Notes under the pieces: generated by a model
Seen by the model: the letters and a program-made list of their open reading frames with translations, nothing else
The model's database searches: none
What the model was told of the DNA's origin: nothing
Made by a program: the position numbers and the translations under genes
NCBI GenBank assembly: GCA_019415505.1
Contig: DXZC01000122.1
Coordinates: 1-5,921 of the forward strand
Length of the DNA: 5,921 nt
Direction: 5' to 3'
DNA from: Peptococcaceae bacterium
GTDB lineage: Bacteria; Bacillota; Dehalobacteriia; UBA7702
Shown here: in pieces, positions 1 through 5,410 of the stretch
Layout: every line of letters starts with the position of its first letter
How positions within the stretch are numbered: position 1 is the first letter of the stretch

Positions 1-552
1 GACCTTTATTATCGCCTCAATGTCATTAATTTCCGCATACCGCCGTTGCGGGAGAGAAAAGAGGATATCTTGTTATTGTTCAGCACTTTTCTCACGAAAA
101 ATTCCTCGGTGTCTGAGGCCTTGTCCCTGATAGACCCGGAGGTGCTGGACGCCTTGGTGCGTTATGACTGGCCCGGCAATGTGCGGGAATTGCAGAATGT
201 CGCTGAGCGTATGCTCTATCTTTCCGGCGGCGATACTATCACCAGCAAATATTTGCCCCAGCATATAATTGATTTTTGCCGTAATACCCTGGTAGAAGCA
301 CCTGACAAGGAAAGTGTAAGAACGGAAACCACCTTAGAAAATAGTGCAAAAAAATTTCCCGCCGCTACCATTGCGGAAATTCGCCGCCTGGAAAAGGAGC
401 AGCGCTTAACCGAGGAAAACCGCCGCCTTACCGAGGCTTTAAGGGATTGCCATGGCAATGTGGCGGCGGCAGCCCGTAAGCTGGGTATTTCCAGGGCCAC
501 TTTTTACCGGAAATTGAAATTGGCTAAACTTGAGGAAGATACAAATATGTAA
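1..552 (+). CDS. Sigma-54-dependent transcriptional activator, C-terminal part (5' end outside window)
   Basis: The frame is open from base 1, and 183 residues are visible before the TAA at 550-552. It begins with DLYYRLNV followed by IPPLRERKEDI, the conserved stretch of the AAA+ domain of bacterial enhancer-binding proteins around the arginine finger. The sensor II motif WPGNVRELQN follows at visible residues 57-66. A charged, probably helical linker (about 122-147) leads to a Fis-type helix-turn-helix at about 139-176 (GNVAAAARKLGISRATFYRKL). Proteins of this family hydrolyse ATP to open sigma-54 RNA polymerase promoters. The N-terminal sensory domain, the GAFTGA loop and the Walker motifs lie outside the window, so the signal sensed cannot be read. 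Its position, with a sigma-54 promoter and a palindromic site just downstream, makes it the likely regulator of the methyltransferase operon (inference). An internal ATG or TTG start near base 46 is not credible because the conserved AAA+ sequence extends upstream of it. Confidence 0.95.
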   Translation, partial: DLYYRLNVINFRIPPLRERKEDILLLFSTFLTKNSSVSEALSLIDPEVLDALVRYDWPGNVRELQNVAERMLYLSGGDTITSKYLPQHIIDFCRNTLVEAPDKESVRTETTLENSAKKFPAATIAEIRRLEKEQRLTEENRRLTEALRDCHGNVAAAARKLGISRATFYRKLKLAKLEEDTNM

Positions 553-605
553 CACAATAGTACATATATGAAACAGAAATGATTCATATATGTCTCAAAT
601 ATGTA
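542..605. promoter_or_regulatory. Candidate upstream activator-binding site: inverted repeat flanked by direct repeats
   Basis: A perfect inverted repeat has arms ACATATATGAA (562-572) and TTCATATATGT (583-593) around a 10-nt spacer, so the arm centres are 21 bp apart, about two helical turns. CAAATATGTA occurs on both sides, at 542-551 (overlapping the regulator stop codon) and 596-605. The repeat centre is about 195 bp upstream of the start of the sigma-54 promoter, a normal distance for an enhancer bound by a Fis-HTH activator. No T-tract follows, so it is not an intrinsic terminator. The assignment to the neighbouring regulator is inference from position and symmetry. Confidence 0.6.
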
Positions 606-653
606 TCAATTTATGGCGATTTTAGACGGCGATAATTGAATATTTTATTGAGT

Positions 654-666
654 CATCAAAGATTTA
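654..666 (+). promoter_or_regulatory. IHF/HU-like bending site (weak)
   Basis: CATCAAAGATTTA matches 12 of 13 positions of the IHF consensus WATCAANNNNTTR and lies between the candidate enhancer and the sigma-54 promoter, where a bending protein often sits. Such AT-rich matches occur by chance, and IHF proper is uncommon in Bacillota, so this is only a suggestion. Confidence 0.2.
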
Positions 667-711
667 AACATTTTTAAAAAGAAATTTTTACCATTGTATA
701 TATTGACATAG

Positions 712-757
712 CAGGGCTGAAAGAATTTATTTAAATTTTCTCAGCCCTGTTTCTTTT
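712..757 (+). terminator. Intrinsic terminator of the regulator gene
   Basis: CAGGGCTGA (712-720) pairs perfectly with TCAGCCCTG (741-749). The intervening AT-rich segment can extend the stem (722-729 with 732-739, including one G-U pair). The hairpin is followed directly by the T-rich tract TTTCTTTT (750-757). It lies 160 bp after the regulator stop codon and upstream of the sigma-54 promoter, so it would insulate the operon from read-through from the regulator gene. Confidence 0.85.
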
Positions 758-772
758 ATGGCTGATAATCTT

Positions 773-788
773 TGGTATGCCTTTTGCA
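773..788 (+). promoter_or_regulatory. Sigma-54 (-24/-12) promoter of the methyltransferase operon
   Basis: TGGTATG-CCTT-TTGCA matches the sigma-54 consensus TGGCACG-N4-TTGCA except at two positions of the -24 element. The invariant GG (774-775) and GC (786-787) have the required 12-bp register. Transcription would start near 798-800, giving a leader of about 40 nt before the ATG at 840. A sigma-54 activator gene and a palindromic site immediately upstream support the call. Confidence 0.75.
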
Positions 789-826
789 CATAATAATGGC
801 AAACGCGTTTATAGAGAATAAAGCTT

Positions 827-831
827 GGAGG
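827..831 (+). promoter_or_regulatory. Ribosome binding site that fixes the start of the first methyltransferase
   Basis: GGAGG lies 8 nt before the ATG at 840. A longer in-frame start, TTG at 825, overlaps this site and has no convincing Shine-Dalgarno sequence of its own, so the ATG is preferred. Confidence 0.8.
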
Positions 832-839
832 TATCAGCA

Positions 840-2261
840 ATGCAATCGAAACTATCTTTACTTACCGCCGCGGAGCAACAATGCATCCACGAAAAAACTT
901 TGGAACTGTTGGAAACTATAGGTGTTGTCATTGGCAGCGAAGCTGTCCGCGATATGTTGGCTAAAAAAGGCGCCACGGTTGTGGGTGAAAACGTGCGTTT
1001 CCCCAAAAAGATGATAACGGAACTTTTAGAGCTGCGTATAAAGGAATTTCCCTTGGGCGCATATACAGAAAATTACCGCCTAACAGTCCCCTCGGTAACT
1101 CATCCCTACAGCACTACCGCCGGTTATGTACCCTATATTTATGATGAGGAGACCGGTAAAAATAGGTATTCTACCACTGAGGATTTGGTGCAGCTTTGCA
1201 AATTAGCCGATTACAGCCCGGAAATGGATTGTTTTTGGCCCTTAATGTTACCCTCGGAATATAACGGTGAATTACAGGAATTCAAGGCTACGGAAATTGC
1301 CTTACGCAATATTGGCAAACATACCCAGTGTTCCTCAGCCTCCGGTGATTTGGCGGAATACCAGGTGGCTATCGCCCAAACGATAGCCGGCGGCTCTAAG
1401 GAATTTAGGGATAATCCCATTCTTTCCCTCTTATCCGCACCTACCACGCCTTTGGCCATTGAAGGCGGCATAGCCGACGCCATTTGCGTCTCCGCCAAGA
1501 ACGGCGTTCCCATTGTACCCATGTCCCTACCTCAGATGACTACTACTTCCCCGGCCACCTTTGCCGCTGATATTCTTTTGGTTAATTCTGAAGTTTTGGC
1601 CTGTTATGCGGTGGCAAAATGCGCCGCGGAGGACGCCAGGGTTTTCTACTCCTCGGACGCCGGCGCGCCCAACCTGTTTGACGCCGGTATTGACTACGAA
1701 AACAGCGAGTATGTTTTGTTGAGCGCCGCTAACACCGATATGGCCCGTTTTTATGAAATGCCTAGCGCCATGGGTTGCAGCGTGGAATATAAGGATTTCT
1801 CTACTGTGGCTGGTTTGGAAAGAAATATCTTCCGCTGCGGTATGAAGCTTATGACCAGAGTGGATGTGGCCTGCTGGATAGGTACCAGAGAAAGCTGCTT
1901 GAGCTCGTCTCTGATTGACGTTGTTCTGGATTTGGAAGTTTGCCGCTATGCTAAAGCCTATTTCCGGCAATTCCCCTTAAATGACGATACCCTGGCTCTA
2001 GACGTTCTCGCCGAGCAGGGGCCTCGTGGCAACTTCCTCGACCATGAGCATACTTTCCGGCATTTTAGGGATAATATTTTCACCGAAAAGGCCGCTCAAT
2101 CCTTTATTTTTGCTGACCCGGCTAAAAATTACCGGGAAGCGGCTCAGGAAAAGTTAGAGAAAATTTTAGCAACCCACCAGGGACCAGTTTTTGACTCCGC
2201 TTTAAACAGTGAGCTGGATAAAATCTCGGCCAAAGCTGTTGAGGTGTTGAAAGATAAATAA
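840..2261 (+). CDS. MttB-superfamily methyltransferase without pyrrolysine (probable methylated/quaternary amine:corrinoid methyltransferase)
   Basis: This 473-aa protein is about the length of MttB and is homologous to the next gene along its whole length. Shared landmarks include the N-terminal TLELLETIGV (TLEILETVGV next door), the FYEMPS block (FYNIPS), the VAGLE block (QAGHE) and the C-terminal GPRGNFLDHEHT (GPGGNHLTEE). The family forms a TIM barrel that moves a methyl group from a methylated amine to the Co(I) corrinoid of a partner protein. At the site where mttB has UAG, this gene has GTG (1782-1784, Val315). It also lacks the GANLIYGLGMLESG signature of true MttB, having RVDVACWIGTRES there. 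Characterised non-Pyl relatives such as MtgB (glycine betaine), MtpB (proline betaine), MtcB (carnitine) and MtyB (gamma-butyrobetaine) use quaternary amines, so a quaternary amine is the best guess, but the substrate cannot be read from sequence. It is the first gene of the operon, 24 nt before mttB. Confidence 0.88.
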   Translation: MQSKLSLLTAAEQQCIHEKTLELLETIGVVIGSEAVRDMLAKKGATVVGENVRFPKKMITELLELRIKEFPLGAYTENYRLTVPSVTHPYSTTAGYVPYIYDEETGKNRYSTTEDLVQLCKLADYSPEMDCFWPLMLPSEYNGELQEFKATEIALRNIGKHTQCSSASGDLAEYQVAIAQTIAGGSKEFRDNPILSLLSAPTTPLAIEGGIADAICVSAKNGVPIVPMSLPQMTTTSPATFAADILLVNSEVLACYAVAKCAAEDARVFYSSDAGAPNLFDAGIDYENSEYVLLSAANTDMARFYEMPSAMGCSVEYKDFSTVAGLERNIFRCGMKLMTRVDVACWIGTRESCLSSSLIDVVLDLEVCRYAKAYFRQFPLNDDTLALDVLAEQGPRGNFLDHEHTFRHFRDNIFTEKAAQSFIFADPAKNYREAAQEKLEKILATHQGPVFDSALNSELDKISAKAVEVLKDK

Positions 2262-2270
2262 TTAATTTAC

Positions 2271-2276
2271 AGGAGG
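2271..2276 (+). promoter_or_regulatory. Ribosome binding site of mttB
   Basis: AGGAGG, a perfect Shine-Dalgarno core, lies 9 nt before the ATG at 2286 in the 24-nt gap after the first methyltransferase. It supports independent strong initiation and co-transcription of the two genes. Confidence 0.85.
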
Positions 2277-2285
2277 AATACGATT

Positions 2286-3761
2286 ATGCGTAGGAATTTA
2301 AGTGCCGGTGGCACAGGTTTTCAAGGGTTTAGCTTGAATGTTCTCAGTGAAGACGATTTGTATCAGGTACACCTCGACACCTTAGAGATTTTAGAAACAG
2401 TGGGCGTATTTTGTGAAAGCGAAAGCGCTATGGAGGTTTTTGAGGCCAATGGCTGTAGGGTTGATTGGGATAAAAAAATAGTTAAAATTCCCGCCTCTAT
2501 CGTGGAGGACGCTATTAGAAAGGCCCCGCCGAAAGTTGTTTTAGCGGGCCGCGACCCTCAAAATGACGTAGTATTGGAAGGCAGACGGGTTAACTTCCTC
2601 ACCTTTGGCGAGGGCATTATGGTTATTGACCCCTACACTGGCGAACGCCGTCCCTCCACTAAAAAGGATATTGGCGATGTAGCTAAGCTGGTAGACGCTT
2701 TAGATAATATTGATGTTATTGAGCAGACTTTAAATGCCCGTGATAAGGACGAAAGAGTCGCCATGCTCCACAATGCTGAAGCAACCTTGAGTAACACCAC
2801 TAAGCACCAGAGCCAAGGGGCTGACAATGCCCACCAAGCTAAATTAGCTATAGACATGGCCGCGGCTATTGTGGGCGGTAAGGATAAGCTGAAGGATCGG
2901 CCCATTATTTCCGGTGGCGGCTGCCCGGTAAGTCCCCTGACTTTAGGTAAGGGCAATACGGAAATGCTTATGGAATATGCCAAGGTGGGGTTGCCTTGTA
3001 ATCCCCTGTCCATGGCCATGGCCGGCGGTTCCACACCCGTAACCTTAGTGGGTACCCTGGTAGTACATAATGCGGAAATTCTTTCCAATATAGTATTAAT
3101 TCAGATGGTTAACCCCGGTAATCCCTGTACCTACGGCAGCTCCACAACTATTTTGGATTTGCGCCGCGCTATCGCTACTGTTGGCTGCCCGGAATTGGGC
3201 ATGATTAGCGCCGCTGTGGCCAGAATGGCCCAATTCTACAATATTCCCAGCTTTGTCGCTGGTTCTTAGGCAGACAGTAAACTCGCCGATATTCAGGCTG
3301 GTCACGAAAAAACTTTAACAGCCCTGCTCCCCGCGTTGGCAGGCGCCAACCTCATTTATGGCTTGGGCATGTTGGAATCCGGTATTACTTTAGGCTATGG
3401 CCAGATGGTTATGGACAACGAGTTTGCCGCTATGATTCGCTACGTTTTACAGGGTATGCCTGTGGATGATGAAAATTTAGCCTGCGACCTCATTAAAAAG
3501 GTAGGCCCCGGTGGCAACCATCTCACTGAGGAACTTACTATGTCCCGGGTCAGAGGCTTCCAGTCCTCGCCTAGATTTATCGACAGAAACATGATGGAAA
3601 ATTGGGTAGCCGAAGGTTCGGTTGACCTAAAGACCAAATGTGATGAAGAAGCTAGAAGAATACTGGATAATCATGAGCCTACTCCCATTCCTGAAGACGC
3701 TGCTCTGGAAATTAAAGAAATTATTGCCAAAGAAGAGCGGGATTTGGGTATTAGAGAATAA
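2286..3761 (+). CDS. mttB: Trimethylamine methyltransferase MttB, with in-frame UAG read as pyrrolysine (Pyl328)
   Basis: The gene encodes 491 aa if UAG at 3267-3269 is translated, close to the usual length of about 490-500 aa. MttB transfers a methyl group from trimethylamine to the Co(I) corrinoid of MttC, giving dimethylamine; pyrrolysine is the active-site residue proposed to bind or activate the amine. Before the amber codon are the family blocks GGGCPVSPLTLG (about 210-221), YAKVGLPCNPLSMAMAGGSTP (start about 231) and MAQFYNIPSFVAGS (314-327). After it the same frame continues ADSKLADIQAGHE, then GANLIYGLGMLESG and GPGGNHLTEELTM, ending at TAA. Conservation on both sides at the family's Pyl position argues against a pseudogene or sequencing error. 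Without pyrrolysine, only a 327-aa fragment would be made, lacking the C-terminal third of the barrel. No corrinoid protein gene (mttC) is adjacent. Standard gene callers would report two pieces, 2286-3269 and about 3336-3761. Confidence 0.95.
3267..3269 (+). other. In-frame amber codon, predicted pyrrolysine (residue 328)
   Basis: TAG falls in frame between GGT TCT and GCA GAC, i.e. S327-[UAG]-A329-D-S-K. Pyrrolysine lies at the equivalent place in archaeal and bacterial MttB. Decoding needs tRNA-Pyl (pylT) and pyrrolysyl-tRNA synthetase (pylS, in bacteria often split into pylSn and pylSc), which are not in this window. Confidence 0.93.
3335..3350 (+). repeat. Short perfect hairpin inside mttB, downstream of the amber codon
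   Basis: GTTGGC (3335-3340) and GCCAAC (3345-3350) form a 6-bp stem with a 4-nt loop, 65 nt after the UAG. It lies in codons for the conserved LAGAN segment, so it may simply reflect codon choice. A role as a read-through element is speculative. Confidence 0.3.
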
Positions 3762-3776
3762 ATTATAAGTTGTTGG

Positions 3777-3803
3777 GTGGGGCGTTTTAACGCCCCGCCC
3801 CAC
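3777..3803 (+). repeat. GC-rich hairpin with two alternative pairings, after mttB
   Basis: GGGGCGTT (3779-3786) can pair with AACGCCCC (3789-3796), or GTGGGGCG (3777-3784) can pair with CGCCCCAC (3796-3803); the two are mutually exclusive. It begins 16 nt after the mttB stop codon. No U-tract follows, so it is not a canonical intrinsic terminator. It could stabilise the mttB 3' end or attenuate transcription into the permease genes (inference). Confidence 0.5.
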
Positions 3804-3820
3804 TCGTTCCCTAGTTAGAC

Positions 3821-3842
3821 TGGGGACCATTCAATGGCCCCA
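3821..3842 (+). repeat. Second hairpin in the mttB-permease gap
   Basis: TGGGG-A-CCA (3821-3829) pairs with TGG-CCCCA (3835-3842), giving an 8-bp stem with one bulged A and a TTCAA loop. No T-tract follows. With the hairpin just upstream it fills much of the 149-bp gap, which otherwise shows no promoter I can support. Confidence 0.45.
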
Positions 3843-3897
3843 ATGTTACAAAAGCGGGTTTAAAGCCTGTTTATATCTCCCCAAATTTTTATGAAAT

Positions 3898-3902
3898 AGG
3901 AG
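3898..3902 (+). promoter_or_regulatory. Ribosome binding site of the first permease
   Basis: AGGAG, within AGGAGATGAT, lies 8 nt before the ATG at 3911 and confirms that start. Confidence 0.8.
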
Positions 3903-3910
3903 ATGATTGT

Positions 3911-5350
3911 ATGAGCAAAGAAATGATAGCTTCCGAAACTTCCCAAGGGAAAAAACTCAGCGCGCTGGATCTGTTTTTGGGTATTATTTGTTTAATGCTC
4001 TTTCTTGATTCCGGCACGTCCTCATCGGCTATGGGGATTAACTCCGTTACTTGGTATTTGATTTTAGGCGTTATTTTCTTCCTGCCCATGGCCTTAGTTA
4101 CCGCGGAATTGGGGTCCACTTACCCCTCTGACGGCGGCTTATATCATTGGGTAAAGATTTCTCTGGGGGCCGATAACGCAGCCAGAGTCGCCTGGTATTA
4201 TTGGTTGAATAACGCAATTTGGGTTGCTTCGGCTACAATATTTGTTATGGATGTTGTTAGCGAAATGTTGGCCCTTTTATTTGGCCTGGAGGTACCATTT
4301 TTCGTTTATTTAGCTCTTTCCTGTGTTTTAGTCTGGGTTTATGTGTACCTGGCTTCCCAGCCGATGAATGAATCTACGGCAGTACGCAATATTGGCGGCT
4401 TGGCCAAACTTACTATTGTGGGCTGCTTAGTTGTTTGCGCGATAGCGTATTTAATTAAAAACGGCGGTCAAACTGCTACTGAATTTAGTGTGGCTTCCTT
4501 TACTCCCACTATTGGCGCGGCCTTTGCCTTTTTCCCTGCTTTAATCTATAATGTTATGGGCTTTGACGCAATCAGCGCCATTGGCGGCAGCAATATTAAA
4601 AACCCAGCTAAGGATTTACCCCGTATGATAATTCTCAGCTTGGTGGCCCTAATTGCTATTTATATAGCTATAACTTTTGCTATTTGTATTATTACTCCCG
4701 CCGAAAATATTGACATTATTAACGGTATTTTGAATTGCTTTACTTTGACCTTCCCTGGCACTTTAGGCACGGTGTTTTATGTGCTAGTAGGGGTTATTTT
4801 CCTCTATACCTTGATTTCCCAAGGCCCCGCTTGGATGCAATCCGCTGGTTATATGGCGGTTGAATCAGCGGAAAATAACGAGCTGCCCAAGATTTTTAGC
4901 AAAACAACCAAAAAGGGCGCCCCGTTAGGCAGCGCTGTGATCATTGGTATTGTTAGCACGGTAGTCATTATTGCTTACGGTCTTTTGGCCTCTTTAGTGG
5001 GGGGAACCGCCAGCGATTTATTCTGGACTTTGTTCTCCTTTACCAGCCTCATCTTTTTGCTGCCCTTCATACTTTGCTTATCAGCCTTTATTAAGCTGCG
5101 GAAAACAGATAAGGCAACAAAGCGCGCTTACCGCTTCCCGGGCTCTGATTTATTTGGCATAATTGTCAGCCGCTTTTGTCAGTTGGTAATTTTATTCACT
5201 ATGATGCTGTTCTTCTGGGTACCCGGCCAACCAATGGATTGGGTTACTGGCATAGCCCTGGGCTTGGGCTTCTTAATTGGTATTGTTCTTGGTGAAATAT
5301 TCAATATCAACAGAAAGAAAAAGCTAGCTGCTGAAAAAGGCCGCGACTAA
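3911..5350 (+). CDS. APC-superfamily permease (amino acid/polyamine/organocation type), probable methylated-amine or amino acid transporter
   Basis: This 479-aa integral membrane protein has about 12 predicted membrane segments (roughly 18-38, 45-65, 95-117, 128-148, 163-183, 203-225, 240-260, 285-305, 340-361, 370-393, 415-437, 443-463), a short charged N-terminus and a Lys-rich C-terminal tail (NRKKKLAAEKGRD). Family signs are the AELGSTYPSDGGLYHWVK block after TM2 (about 65-82) and the loop after TM6, FDAIS..IKNPAKDLPRMI (218-240). The Glu that usually precedes the NP in that loop is not present (the segment reads GGSNIKNP). Such proteins are secondary transporters in the cytoplasmic membrane. 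The substrate cannot be read from sequence; its place after two amine methyltransferases suggests import of their substrate or exchange for a demethylated product (inference). It follows mttB by 149 bp and may be co-transcribed with it. Confidence 0.9.
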   Translation: MSKEMIASETSQGKKLSALDLFLGIICLMLFLDSGTSSSAMGINSVTWYLILGVIFFLPMALVTAELGSTYPSDGGLYHWVKISLGADNAARVAWYYWLNNAIWVASATIFVMDVVSEMLALLFGLEVPFFVYLALSCVLVWVYVYLASQPMNESTAVRNIGGLAKLTIVGCLVVCAIAYLIKNGGQTATEFSVASFTPTIGAAFAFFPALIYNVMGFDAISAIGGSNIKNPAKDLPRMIILSLVALIAIYIAITFAICIITPAENIDIINGILNCFTLTFPGTLGTVFYVLVGVIFLYTLISQGPAWMQSAGYMAVESAENNELPKIFSKTTKKGAPLGSAVIIGIVSTVVIIAYGLLASLVGGTASDLFWTLFSFTSLIFLLPFILCLSAFIKLRKTDKATKRAYRFPGSDLFGIIVSRFCQLVILFTMMLFFWVPGQPMDWVTGIALGLGFLIGIVLGEIFNINRKKKLAAEKGRD

Positions 5351-5393
5351 ACAGGCTGATTGGGCCGTTGCGCCCTTCCGGAAAAAAGAATCT

Positions 5394-5405
5394 AAGGTAG
5401 GTGAT
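5394..5405 (+). promoter_or_regulatory. Ribosome binding site of the second permease
   Basis: AAGGTAGGTGAT resembles the full anti-Shine-Dalgarno complement (AAGGAGGTGAT) and ends 5 nt before the GTG at 5411. The nearby ATG at 5404 opens only a five-codon frame, so GTG is the start. The 60-bp gap also holds a weak GGGC/GCCC stem (5362-5375) without a T-tract. Confidence 0.7.
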
Positions 5406-5410
5406 GCCTT

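Noticed and set aside
703..731. Sigma-70 promoter with perfect -35 TTGACA at 703-708 and TTTATT at 726-731
   Set aside because: The -10 match is only 4 of 6 and it lies inside the terminator hairpin, so its transcripts would start in or just before a terminator; the sigma-54 site downstream is a better candidate.
825..839. TTG at 825 as the start of the first methyltransferase
   Set aside because: This TTG overlaps the GGAGG ribosome binding site serving the ATG at 840.
1211..1970. Open frames on the minus strand within the methyltransferase genes
   Set aside because: They lie wholly opposite a strongly conserved coding frame, show no recognisable domain and have no credible ribosome binding sites; the other minus-strand frames in the window are rejected on the same grounds.
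2309..2324. Sigma-54-like TGGCAC inside the start of mttB
   Set aside because: The -24 half is perfect but the -12 position lacks the essential GC, and it lies within coding sequence.
2286..3269. mttB as a pseudogene or a truncated 327-aa protein
   Set aside because: The UAG falls at the family's known pyrrolysine position and the frame beyond it is intact and conserved for 163 residues with no further defects.
3336..3761. Separate small gene starting at TTG 3336
   Set aside because: It is the C-terminal part of MttB after the in-frame UAG; homology continues unbroken through 3270-3335 in the same frame, and no ribosome binding site precedes the TTG.
3845..3877. Sigma-70-like elements before the first permease (GTTACA and TATATC)
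   Set aside because: Each hexamer matches only 4 of 6 and the 21-bp spacing is too long, so no promoter is claimed.
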